This document shows, one piece after another, positions 26,390-36,581 of a stretch of DNA of 64,000 nt. This DNA is from Hoyosella levis. GTDB lineage: Bacteria; Actinomycetota; Actinomycetes; Mycobacteriales; Mycobacteriaceae. The stretch is from assembly GCF_026008515.1 (NCBI RefSeq), contig NZ_BQYM01000011.1, forward strand, positions 62,001 through 126,000, written 5' to 3'. A program made the translations under genes and the position numbers. The notes beneath the pieces were generated by a model that worked only from the letters and a program-made list of their open reading frames with translations, was not told the origin of the DNA and did not search any database. Within the stretch, counting starts at the first letter, position 1, and each line of letters opens with the position of its first letter.

Positions 26390-27645
26390 CCGACGACCAG
26401 GGCGCCACCCGTGCCCCGATCCGGCTGATCGTCGGCAAGGGCGGGGTGGGAAAGACAACGCTCGCGGCGGCGCTCGCGGTCGCGAGCGCGCGAGAAGGCA
26501 ACCGGACGCTGGTGGTATCGACCGACCAGGCGCATTCCCTCGCGGATGCCTACGGCCTGGATGGTCCCGCCGGGGACGATGGTTCCTGGCATCTCGAGGG
26601 TGGCCTGCTGCACGCGCGCCACATCGATGCCGTGGCGCTCGCGGAATCACTCTGGAAGAGCCTCGTGGACCGGATCGGTCCCCAGTTCGGCCCCGAGGGG
26701 GACGACGCCATCGATTGGTTGTCGCTCGAGCCCGAGGAGATCACGGTGGTTCCCGGCGCGGAGGAGCTGCTCGCGCTCGTCGAGATCATGCGGCTCGCCG
26801 AGAGCGGGCAGTGGGACGAGGTGATCGTCGATTGCGCGCCCACCGCCGAGACCCTGCGACTGATCACCCTGCCAGAGACGGTCCAGGGCTACGCGGATCG
26901 CATATGGCCGCAGCATCGACGGCTCCAGTCGATTGGGCATCCCGGCGCCCCCGGCATGCTGGCCGAGGTCCTCGACGCGATCACCGCGAGCGCGGCGCGG
27001 CTGCGGTCCCGGCTCACGAGCGCCACGACTGTGCGCGTAGCGCTGGTGCTCACCCCGGAGAAGGTGGTGATGGAGGAGGCCCGGCGCACCGTGACAGCCA
27101 TGGCGCTGCTCGGCATGAACCTCGACACGGTGATCGCCAATCGCATCCTCGAGCCCCATCCATGCTCCCCATCGGACGATCCGATCCATCATTGGTACAG
27201 CGCGCGCCTCATCGAGCAGCAGGCCGTGCTCGACGAGCTTGGCGGGGCGCTCGGCGCCGTGCCGCTGCTGCGGGTGCACCACGCTGCTGCCGAGCCGGTT
27301 GGCCCGGACGCGTTGCACGGGCTCGCTGCGGCGCTTCCCGGGCTCGGCACGCGCGATGTTGATCCCGGGGATGTCGCGTCGCGACGGGCCCCGCGGGTAT
27401 CGTGCGAGTCCGGGGAGGACCTCAATGCGGTATACCTCATGAGAATGGAATTGCCGCTCGTCGACCCTGCCTCGGTGCGACTCGGCCGGATCGGCGACGA
27501 TCTGATCGTGGGCGCCGCGGGGATCCGTCGGCGGGTCCTTCTCGCGCCGGTGCTCCGGCGGTGCCTGGTCATCGGCGCGCGCATGGACGGCAGCGAGCTC
27601 CAGATCCGCTTCAGACCCAACCCGGAGGTATGGCCACAGTGGTAG
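26386..27645 (+). CDS. ArsA/GET3-family ATPase (Rv2184c-like), apparent CTG start
   Basis: The 419-residue P-loop NTPase has the deviant Walker A motif GKGGVGKT at residues 17-24, then a STDQAHSLADA switch and VDCAPTAETLRL. These are marks of the ArsA/Get3/SIMIBI class, which couples ATP-driven dimer changes to metal or protein transfer. No ATG, GTG or TTG lies in frame between the gene before it and the P-loop. The GTG inside the P-loop (26446) would destroy the nucleotide site. CTG 26386 overlaps the upstream TGA and reads L-T-D-D-Q, like the usual M-T-D start, so it is the best candidate. The target of this ATPase is unknown. Confidence 0.85.
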   Translation: MTDDQGATRAPIRLIVGKGGVGKTTLAAALAVASAREGNRTLVVSTDQAHSLADAYGLDGPAGDDGSWHLEGGLLHARHIDAVALAESLWKSLVDRIGPQFGPEGDDAIDWLSLEPEEITVVPGAEELLALVEIMRLAESGQWDEVIVDCAPTAETLRLITLPETVQGYADRIWPQHRRLQSIGHPGAPGMLAEVLDAITASAARLRSRLTSATTVRVALVLTPEKVVMEEARRTVTAMALLGMNLDTVIANRILEPHPCSPSDDPIHHWYSARLIEQQAVLDELGGALGAVPLLRVHHAAAEPVGPDALHGLAAALPGLGTRDVDPGDVASRRAPRVSCESGEDLNAVYLMRMELPLVDPASVRLGRIGDDLIVGAAGIRRRVLLAPVLRRCLVIGARMDGSELQIRFRPNPEVWPQW

Positions 27646-28160
27646 ACGGTCCGCCCACCGCCGATCCCCAGCCCGCCCTGCGCGCCGCCGCGCGCGAGCT
27701 GCGCATGCTTGCCCAGGTGATCATCGACAAGTTCGAGCCCGCCCTGCGCGCCTATTCCGACCACGAGCACGAGACCGCCGGTGGCTCAGCTTGCTCGTGG
27801 TGCCCGGTGTGCGCGGTCGTTGCCGTCGCGCGGGGCGAGAACCATGAGCTCATCACGGCACTCGCCCGGCACGGTGCGACGGTGCTGGGCTTCCTGCGCA
27901 CGATCGTGGAGAACGAGGACGAGGAGTCCATCGACGACATCCTCGTTGATCAATTGAACTCGATGTTTGACCTTGCCCGGGGATTCGCGCCCGCGTCCAG
28001 CGCGCCGGAATCCGAATCGCCGCGGGCTCGCACGAAGCAGGCTGGCCCGCAATCGGGCCAGCCCGGCTCGCGCCGGCCACGAACCAGCGGGGAGCCGCCG
28101 CGCGCCCATCCGGTCCGCGAGAAGCAGTTCGAACCGATCCCCGTGCTGATCGGCACCTAG
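27639..28160 (+). CDS. Conserved hypothetical protein (Rv2183c position)
   Basis: The 173-residue protein has a helical N-terminal region with LRAAARELRMLAQVIIDKF, a small cysteine pair in CSWCPVCAVVAVARGE, and a second helical segment (HELITALARHGATVLGFLRTIVE). The C-terminal 60 residues are disordered and rich in Ser, Pro and Arg. The CxxC-x2-C pattern could bind a metal or form a disulfide; nothing proves it. GTG 27639 lies ten bases after GGAGG, while ATG 27630 would be only one base from it, so I prefer the GTG. It overlaps the end of the ArsA gene, supporting co-transcription and perhaps a joint function. Confidence 0.75.
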   Translation: MVDGPPTADPQPALRAAARELRMLAQVIIDKFEPALRAYSDHEHETAGGSACSWCPVCAVVAVARGENHELITALARHGATVLGFLRTIVENEDEESIDDILVDQLNSMFDLARGFAPASSAPESESPRARTKQAGPQSGQPGSRRPRTSGEPPRAHPVREKQFEPIPVLIGT

Positions 28161-28182
28161 CGCCAGTGGCAGGATCGAGTCC

Positions 28183-29181
28183 ATGAGCGCTCGATCAGGG
28201 CATCCCAGCAGGGCCGAGTGCCTGACCGTGGGAGTCGATATCGGTGGCACGAATATCCGCGCCGCGGTCGTCGCTGACGACGCCACCATCATCGACACGG
28301 TCAACGCCCCGACCCCGCACTCGGTGCGATCCCTCGAGAAAGCCGTTGCCGGTGCGATCCATGGCCTGATGGAGCGCCACGACGTAGCCGCGGTGGGGCT
28401 CGCGATAGCGGGCTTCCTCACCAGCGATCGCCGCACCGTGCGATTCGCTCCCCATCTGCCATGGCGCGGCATCGCGGTCGGCGAGATGATGCAGCAGGTC
28501 CTCGGCGTGCCGGTGGTCGTCGAGCATGACGCCAATGCCGCTGGGTGGGCCGAGTATCGCTTCGGAGCCGGAATGGGCGGCGAGAACGTGGTGACGCTCG
28601 CGATCGGCACCGGCATCGGGGCGGCATTGCTGATGGACGGGGAGATATTCCGGGGCAGCCATGGCGTGGCGCCCGAGCTGGGCCACCTCCAGGTCGTGCC
28701 CGACGGGCGAGCGTGCCCCTGCGGGAAGCGGGGCTGCCTCGAGCGCTATTGCAGCGGGACCGGGCTCATTGATTCCGCGATCGAGCTGCTCGCGAACGAT
28801 CCGGACCTCGCCTCCCCGCTCGCCCGCGAGCTCCGTGGCGACCCCGAGTGCGTATCGGGCCGACGCGTGATGTCCGCGGCCCAGGACGGCGACGTGCTCG
28901 GCGAGGCAACCGTCGGCGAGTTCGCGCGCTGGCTCGGCGTTGGTCTTGCGATGGTCAGCGATATGTACGATCCCGACCTCATCGTGATCGGCGGCGGCGT
29001 GGGAAGCGCGGCGCCCTTGTTCCTCGACGAGGCGCGCGAGCACTACGCGAAGATGATCACCGGGGCGGGGCATCGGCCGCTTGCCCGGATCCGCCGGGCC
29101 CAGATGGGCGAGGACGCCGCGGTAATCGGGGCCGCGGACCTCGCGCGCGCCGTCCTGCCGGGCCAACCGGCGCCCCGATGA
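28183..29181 (+). CDS. glk: ROK-family glucokinase
   Basis: The 332-residue ROK kinase phosphorylates glucose at C6. It has the phosphate-1 motif VGVDIGGTNIRAAVV at about 16-30. The sugar-binding block EHDANAAGWAEYRFG contains the catalytic aspartate. The zinc-binding ROK signature is GHLQVVPDGRACPCGKRGCLERYCSG, with histidine and three cysteines conserved (shown here in outline). There is no N-terminal helix-turn-helix, so it is an enzyme rather than a ROK repressor. A glk gene at this point of the chromosome is seen in Corynebacterium, but not in M. tuberculosis. Other hexoses are possible substrates. Confidence 0.9.
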   Translation: MSARSGHPSRAECLTVGVDIGGTNIRAAVVADDATIIDTVNAPTPHSVRSLEKAVAGAIHGLMERHDVAAVGLAIAGFLTSDRRTVRFAPHLPWRGIAVGEMMQQVLGVPVVVEHDANAAGWAEYRFGAGMGGENVVTLAIGTGIGAALLMDGEIFRGSHGVAPELGHLQVVPDGRACPCGKRGCLERYCSGTGLIDSAIELLANDPDLASPLARELRGDPECVSGRRVMSAAQDGDVLGEATVGEFARWLGVGLAMVSDMYDPDLIVIGGGVGSAAPLFLDEAREHYAKMITGAGHRPLARIRRAQMGEDAAVIGAADLARAVLPGQPAPR

Positions 29182-29280
29182 AGCGTAACGAGCACTCGCA
29201 GCGGCAAGCCAATAGAATGCAGCCCGTTGCTAGGGCGAGCCGGCCCTGGGGCCAGAACAGACAGGTGGTTGCAGCTACTC

Positions 29281-31258
<1,978 letters not shown>

Positions 31259-31296
31259 GGCCGGTCCTGATTGGGGCTCGCCGCGTGACCCACGAG

Positions 31297-33441
31297 CTAG
31301 GGCAGCGCCGTCACTGTAACGGTGCTCCCCGGCTGGGCGCGCGATCCCGCGCTCGGGCTCTGGCCGATCACTAGTGACGAGCTGGAGTTGACGAGCTGGC
31401 GCACTGCCACGCTGAACCCCGCTTCCGTGAGCGTTGATCGGGCATCAGCCACGGAGCGGCCCAGCACGCCCGGAACGCGCTCGGCGTTCGAGACGACAAG
31501 CGTTATGGCAGTGTCCGAGCCCGCCTCGCCGCCGATGGGGGGACGGGTCGCCGATACTGCCCCCGCATCGATTCCGGCATCGAACTCCTCGACGACCTCG
31601 CCGACATTCAGGCCCGCATCAACGAGGGCAGCGCGTGCCTCGCTGGTGCTCATGCCGCGCACGTTGGGAACGATGATCGGCTCGCCCAGGCTCGGGGTGA
31701 TCGTGACCTGGGATCCCACGGCGAGCACCGATCCTGGGGGAGGCTGGAGCGTCACGACGGTTCCCTCGGGGCGCTCGCGGTGATAGGCGCCATCGCCGAT
31801 GACCGCCGCGAACGTCCGTTCCCGCAAGTCCTCGATCATCTCGTCCACGGGTATGTCGTCGTCGATCGCGGGCACCTCGGGCTGGCCCAGCGATACCGTC
31901 ACCGTCACATCGGAGCTCCGGACGACCCGGCTGCCCGGCGGCGGAGCGATCCCCAGGATCGTATCGACGGGTTCCGAGTCACGGTATTGCCCATCGCGGA
32001 CCGGGTTGAGCCCGGCCTCCTCGAGCGCTGACTCGGTGGCGACGAGGCTGAGGCCCGTGACGGACGGCACCGTGACGTAGCGGCCCGATCCGAACCACCA
32101 CCCCGCTACCCCCACGAGCGCGGCGAGGAGCATGACCACGATGATCAGTACCAGCGGGGAGCGAGCGCCACGGGATGACGAGAGCCCACGATCGGGCGGC
32201 GCGGGCGCGCGGTCCGGCGTGGCATGCTGGCCATGGGCTGCCGCGGGACCACCCGCTGCCTGGCTCGCCGGCGGCGGATAGGGGCCTCCCATGGGGAGGA
32301 CCGTGGTGGGGGATCCCTGGACAGCCGGGATGGTCGTTGTCCGCTCGTTCGGTGCGCGGCCCGGGCCGGGCTCGCCCGTATCAGGAGCGGCCGGGGCAGC
32401 GGGCGCGCCCGTCGGTATCACGGTGGTGCTGTGGCTGCCGTCCGGGGCGCCGGTGCCAGCCGGGGCCTCGCCCGTGCCAGGCTTGCCCACGCTGCCACTA
32501 GCTCCCGCTGGGCCCAGCATGGAGGAGACGGCCACGTGCTGCGCGGACTGGCGCGGCGCGGGAACCCGGTACGGCGGCAGCGAGAGCTTCTCCGAAACGG
32601 CGATCAGGGCTTGCACCATCGCGCCCGCGTCGGCGAAGCGCTGCTGCGGCTCGCGCGCAGTGGCGCGCAGGATGAACTCATCGATCTCGCGCGGCACGCC
32701 CGGAACGAGAGAGCCAGGGGCTGGTACATCCTGGGATGTTCGCTGGTAGGCCACCGAGATCGAGTTGTCGCCACTGAACGGGACGCGGCCGGTCAGCATC
32801 TCGAACATGACCACGCCGAGGGAGTACACATCGCTGCGGGCATCCGCGCTACCCGTGGTGACCTGCTCGGGCGCGAGGTACGCGGCAGTGCCGAGGATCA
32901 TCCCGCCGGTAGTGGTGCCGGATGCCGCGATGGCCCGGACCAGGCCGAAGTCCGCGACCTTGACCGCGCCTGCATCGGAGATGAGGACATTCTCCGGCTT
33001 GATATCGCGGTGCACGAGGCCCGCGCGGTGCGCGACGGCGAGGGCGCGCAGCACGGGACGCGCGACGGCTGCGGCCGCATAGGGAGGCATGGGCCCGCGC
33101 TCCCGCAGCAGCTCGCGCAGCGTCCCGCCGGGAACGAGCTCCATCACCAGGAACACGTGCTCGCCATCGGTGCCCTGATCGAAGACCGCGACCAGAGAGG
33201 GGTGCGTCAGCCGGGCGACGCTGCGCGCCTCGAGCTCGAACCGGTCGAGGAACTGTGGATCATCGGAGAACCGGGGATCCATGACCTTGATCGCTACTGG
33301 CCGATCGAGGCGCAAGTCCATTCCCTGGTACACGACAGACATGCCGCCCCGGGCGATCGGCGCGTCGATGCGGTACCGGTTATCGAGCAGGGTGCCGACG
33401 AGATTGAGCGAGTCCGAGCCCCGCTGGCCCCCTGTGCTCAT
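31297..33441 (-). CDS. pknL: Serine/threonine protein kinase with PASTA domains (PknL type)
   Basis: The 714-residue kinase has a Hanks-type domain at about 20-280: glycine loop ARGGMSVV, K52 in AIK, HRDIKPEN with D146, DFG and APEQ. A Pro/Gly/Thr-rich juxtamembrane linker follows, with one transmembrane helix at about 428-451. About 260 extracellular residues hold four PASTA-like repeats, the second more divergent. PASTA domains bind muropeptides or lipid II in related kinases. M. tuberculosis PknL lacks them; Corynebacterium PknL has them. The start is ATG 33441, nine bases after AGGAG. It is divergent from the Rv2175c-like gene, a known substrate of PknL in M. tuberculosis. Confidence 0.92.
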   Translation of the reverse strand: MSTGGQRGSDSLNLVGTLLDNRYRIDAPIARGGMSVVYQGMDLRLDRPVAIKVMDPRFSDDPQFLDRFELEARSVARLTHPSLVAVFDQGTDGEHVFLVMELVPGGTLRELLRERGPMPPYAAAAVARPVLRALAVAHRAGLVHRDIKPENVLISDAGAVKVADFGLVRAIAASGTTTGGMILGTAAYLAPEQVTTGSADARSDVYSLGVVMFEMLTGRVPFSGDNSISVAYQRTSQDVPAPGSLVPGVPREIDEFILRATAREPQQRFADAGAMVQALIAVSEKLSLPPYRVPAPRQSAQHVAVSSMLGPAGASGSVGKPGTGEAPAGTGAPDGSHSTTVIPTGAPAAPAAPDTGEPGPGRAPNERTTTIPAVQGSPTTVLPMGGPYPPPASQAAGGPAAAHGQHATPDRAPAPPDRGLSSSRGARSPLVLIIVVMLLAALVGVAGWWFGSGRYVTVPSVTGLSLVATESALEEAGLNPVRDGQYRDSEPVDTILGIAPPPGSRVVRSSDVTVTVSLGQPEVPAIDDDIPVDEMIEDLRERTFAAVIGDGAYHRERPEGTVVTLQPPPGSVLAVGSQVTITPSLGEPIIVPNVRGMSTSEARAALVDAGLNVGEVVEEFDAGIDAGAVSATRPPIGGEAGSDTAITLVVSNAERVPGVLGRSVADARSTLTEAGFSVAVRQLVNSSSSLVIGQSPSAGSRAQPGSTVTVTALP

Positions 33442-33573
33442 GGACGTCAACTCCTAGGATGTCGGTGGAACCATCCAGGTTCCCTGCCGTACCGATGGTA
33501 GCGGCCAGCTCGAAGCCCTGTCGCGCGCTGGCCCAGTACCCGCTTTGGCGCCATCACCCGCTACGGTAGCCGT

Positions 33574-33960
33574 GTGAGCACCTTTCCAGTCTGCGAGGAC
33601 GTCCTCGCTGAATCGGACGAAGTCCTGTCCCTGCCCGATGTTGCTGAAGAGCTTGGCATCCCTGTGACCCGCGTGCACCAGTTGCTGAGGGAGGATCAGC
33701 TGCTCGCGGTGCGCCGCGACGACATCGCTGTGGTCCCGGCAGCGTTCCTCGACGCTGATGATGAGCACCCTGGCCGCAGTCGGATCCTCAAGCAGCTGCC
33801 CGGCCTCATCGCCGTCCTGCGCGATGGCGGATTCGACTACGACGGCGCGCTGGCGTGGATGTACGAGGATGACCCCAGCCTGCCAGGCCGCCCGGTCGAT
33901 GCCCTGCGCACGCATTCGGCGCGCGAGGTGCTGCGCCGCGCCCAGGCGCTCGCGCTCTAG
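33574..33960 (+). CDS. DNA-binding protein Rv2175c-like (PknL substrate)
   Basis: The 128-residue protein has a short acidic N-terminus, then an excisionase-like winged helix-turn-helix (LSLPDVAEELGIPVTRVHQLL, RRDDIAVVPAAFLD) and a C-terminal helical domain with LPGLIAVLRDGGFDYDGALAWMYEDDPSLPGRP. It matches Rv2175c, whose DNA binding is lost when PknL phosphorylates its N-terminal threonine. A threonine at position 3 is present (V-S-T). Its TAG overlaps the stop of crtB on the other strand by three bases, so the two transcripts collide with no space for a terminator. Confidence 0.9.
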   Translation: MSTFPVCEDVLAESDEVLSLPDVAEELGIPVTRVHQLLREDQLLAVRRDDIAVVPAAFLDADDEHPGRSRILKQLPGLIAVLRDGGFDYDGALAWMYEDDPSLPGRPVDALRTHSAREVLRRAQALAL

Positions 33961-34895
33961 CTGGTGCCGCTGGCCCGTGGCCGGGCCCCGGCGAGCGCGG
34001 CCCGCGCCATGCGTGGTGCCGCGACGGCGAGGCGGGTGCGCTGGGGCACCACGGCACGACGGGCGAACACGTTGTACCCGGCGGACTCGATCTCATCGAG
34101 GATGCCCCGGTACAGGATCAATGCGGTCTCCACGCACATCCGGGCCTCGGTAGGCAGCTCCGCGCAACCGGATTCGGCCTTCCTGTAGTACGAGCGAGTG
34201 ATCGCGATGAGGTGCGCGACGGCGCGCCGTGCCTGCGGCGTCGCTTCTCCGGTGTCCACGCACCGCGCGAGCATGTCCTCGTCCACGCCGAAGGCCGCGA
34301 GCTCGGCGAGGGGCAGGTAGATGCGGCCGCGCCGGTAGTCATCGGCCGTATCGCGAAGGAAGTTGGTGAGCTGGAACGCGTCGCCGAGCGCGGCGGCGCC
34401 GTCGCGGGCAGCCTGACTATCCACCCCGAACACCGGAAGCAGCTGCAGGCCGATGACCGCCGCCGAGCCGTAGGTGTACTCATGCAGCTCAGCGAGCGTG
34501 CGGTATCGGTCACGGTGCTCCCGCGTGCCCGGGATGTCCATCCGCATGGATGCGAGGAAGTCCCAGAAGTACTGATGCGGGATGCCATGCCGGATGATGG
34601 TGGTGCTCAGCGCGAGGATGATCGGGTCCGTGGGCGTGGCCCCGCGCTCGAGGGCATCGCGAAGCTCGTGCTCGACGGTATCCACGAAAGCAGCCTGCAC
34701 CGCGGGCTCGACGTTGCCTTCGTCGATGACGTCGTCGACCTGCCGGGCGAACCCATACAGGGCGTGGATCGCGGGGCGCTGCTGGTCGGGCAGGAGCCTC
34801 GCCGCGAGGTAGTAGGTGCGGGCATGGCGCTCGGTGATGCGGCGGCACAGCTCGAAGGCGCGATCGAGCTCGGCATCGGGGGCAGTATGTGTCAC
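33957..34895 (-). CDS. crtB: Phytoene synthase
   Basis: The 312-residue enzyme joins two geranylgeranyl diphosphates to make phytoene, the first C40 carotenoid step. It has FELCRRITERHARTYYLAAR and YGFARQVDDVIDEGN with the first aspartate-rich motif, then LGDAFQLTNFLRDTADDYRRGRIYLP with the second. GTG 34895 starts V-T-H-T-A-P-D just before the conserved region; longer readings enter mptA. It lies 13 bases after the mptA stop and shares its operon. Squalene synthase is the nearest alternative, but the motifs favour CrtB. Confidence 0.94.
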   Translation of the reverse strand: MTHTAPDAELDRAFELCRRITERHARTYYLAARLLPDQQRPAIHALYGFARQVDDVIDEGNVEPAVQAAFVDTVEHELRDALERGATPTDPIILALSTTIIRHGIPHQYFWDFLASMRMDIPGTREHRDRYRTLAELHEYTYGSAAVIGLQLLPVFGVDSQAARDGAAALGDAFQLTNFLRDTADDYRRGRIYLPLAELAAFGVDEDMLARCVDTGEATPQARRAVAHLIAITRSYYRKAESGCAELPTEARMCVETALILYRGILDEIESAGYNVFARRAVVPQRTRLAVAAPRMARAALAGARPRASGTS

Positions 34896-34908
34896 GGCTC
34901 CAGGGTTC

Positions 34909-36480
34909 CTAGGCGGTGGGGGCTTGCGCGCTCGGTCCAGTGGCCTGCTTGGGCTTGCCACGCACGAGCTGGCGCAGGCGCAGCGGGTCCTCGACGGTGA
35001 GGGAGCGTGCCGCGATGAAGGCAGCGGCGAAGGTGAGGGCCACATGTACCAGGTCGTACATCCCGTGGGCCCCATCGGGTCGGAAGATCACCATGAGCCA
35101 GACCGAGAGGCCGGTGAGTATGACGAGCGATCGGTCGGACAGGGCGAAGCCCGCGGCGATGGCAATGGGCCACGAGTAGTACCAGGGCAGCGCGGCGGGG
35201 GAGAGCACCACGATCGCGAGGAGCGCGAGCAGCAGTCCGAGCACGGCGTCGCGCTGGGTGTGCCTGCCGCGCCACCACACGGTGATCAGGATGATCAGCA
35301 TCGCCGCGCCACAGATCATCCGGGTGATATCGAGGACGCTCAGCAGCGGGAAGCTAGTGAACCAGGTGACGATGTGGGCGAGGATCGTGGGCAGGGAGAG
35401 CCAGTTGACGATCAGGGCCGAGCCCTGGAGCGCGGTGAGCCAGCCCAGGCCCAGTTGTGCCGCGAAGGAGATCGCGGCCAGCACGATCGCGAACACGGCC
35501 ACGCCGGGGATCGCGGTGCGCGCGAACAGCACCAATGGGTGCGCGGGTGTCGTGCCGCTCTCGGTGGCATCCTCGCGAAGGTGCACCATCCAGATCCACA
35601 CGATGAAGGGCAGCGCGACCCCCGCGGTGGCCTTCACGGCCAGCCCGACGGTGACCACGGCGATTCCCGCGGCATGGTGGCGCTGCAGGGCGAGGACCAG
35701 ACCCGCTGTCATCAGCCCGACCATGAGTACCTCGTTGTGCACGCCCCCGATCAAGTGGATCAGCACGAGTGGATTGAGCACGGCCAGCCAGATCGCTACA
35801 GCGGGATTGCCACCGAGGTAGCGTGCCAGGCGTGGCACCGCCCACAAGGTGAGCAGCAGCCCGGGCAGCATCGCGACCCTCATGAGCAGGGTGCCCGCGA
35901 CGACGTTGTCCCCAGCGATCATGGTGACGGTCTTCGCGGTCAGCATGAACGCCGGGCCATAGGGCGCGGGCGTGGTGGTCCACACCGTGGAGACATTGTC
36001 GAGGATCACACCGGGATTGGCGACCGGCCCCACCTTGTACGGATTGAAGCCGTCGCGCAGCAACGCCCCCTGGGCGATGTACGAGTAGGCATCGCGGCTG
36101 AACAAGGGGACGGAGAGCAGGAGCGGCACGGTCCACATGAGCACCGTGAGGCGCAGTCCCGCGAGCGTGACGCCACCGCGAAGGGTGAGCCTGCCCAGCC
36201 GGACCCAGGCCCAGATCATCACCAGGACCCCGGACCACAGCAGGATGCTCGAGATGACCATGCCGTGCCCGTACCGGAGCCAGCCGAGCTGCATGTTCTC
36301 CAGCAGGGCATCGTGGCGGCGCAGGCTTCCCGATCCGAGGCCACCGATCACCAGCACGATAGCGCCGAGCAGGCCCAGGAGCGCGGCGCGTCCCTGGAGA
36401 CTGCCGAAGAACTCCCGCAGGCTGCCGATGCGCCGCTCCTCGGCGGTCGTATGCAGCGAAACACGGTGTTTGGCGTTCAT
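34909..36480 (-). CDS. mptA: Alpha-(1->6)-mannopyranosyltransferase MptA
   Basis: The 523-residue integral membrane protein is a GT-C type polyprenyl-phosphomannose transferase that elongates the mannan core of lipomannan and lipoarabinomannan (Rv2174 in M. tuberculosis). It has about 12-13 hydrophobic helices and the GT-C acidic signature on the first outer loop after SVPLFSRDAYSYIAQGALL. This is followed by GFNPYKVGPVANPG. The N-terminus is short and charged. It lies between crtI and crtB, with about 100 bases to crtI and 13 to crtB, so it is probably co-expressed with carotenoid genes. The usual partner in mycobacteria, idsA2, corresponds here to crtE. Confidence 0.92.
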   Translation of the reverse strand: MNAKHRVSLHTTAEERRIGSLREFFGSLQGRAALLGLLGAIVLVIGGLGSGSLRRHDALLENMQLGWLRYGHGMVISSILLWSGVLVMIWAWVRLGRLTLRGGVTLAGLRLTVLMWTVPLLLSVPLFSRDAYSYIAQGALLRDGFNPYKVGPVANPGVILDNVSTVWTTTPAPYGPAFMLTAKTVTMIAGDNVVAGTLLMRVAMLPGLLLTLWAVPRLARYLGGNPAVAIWLAVLNPLVLIHLIGGVHNEVLMVGLMTAGLVLALQRHHAAGIAVVTVGLAVKATAGVALPFIVWIWMVHLREDATESGTTPAHPLVLFARTAIPGVAVFAIVLAAISFAAQLGLGWLTALQGSALIVNWLSLPTILAHIVTWFTSFPLLSVLDITRMICGAAMLIILITVWWRGRHTQRDAVLGLLLALLAIVVLSPAALPWYYSWPIAIAAGFALSDRSLVILTGLSVWLMVIFRPDGAHGMYDLVHVALTFAAAFIAARSLTVEDPLRLRQLVRGKPKQATGPSAQAPTA

Positions 36481-36581
36481 CGGTGTCGATCATTCCCCAC
36501 AGTGGCGGCCATGGTGGCCAGGATCGCGATCATCGTATCGAACGACCCTATCCCGAAGCCGTGCAGTAGGCGCCGCCAGGC

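Noticed and set aside
26446-27645. GTG at 26446 as start of the ArsA ATPase
   Set aside because: It lies inside the Walker A motif and would remove half of the nucleotide-binding loop.
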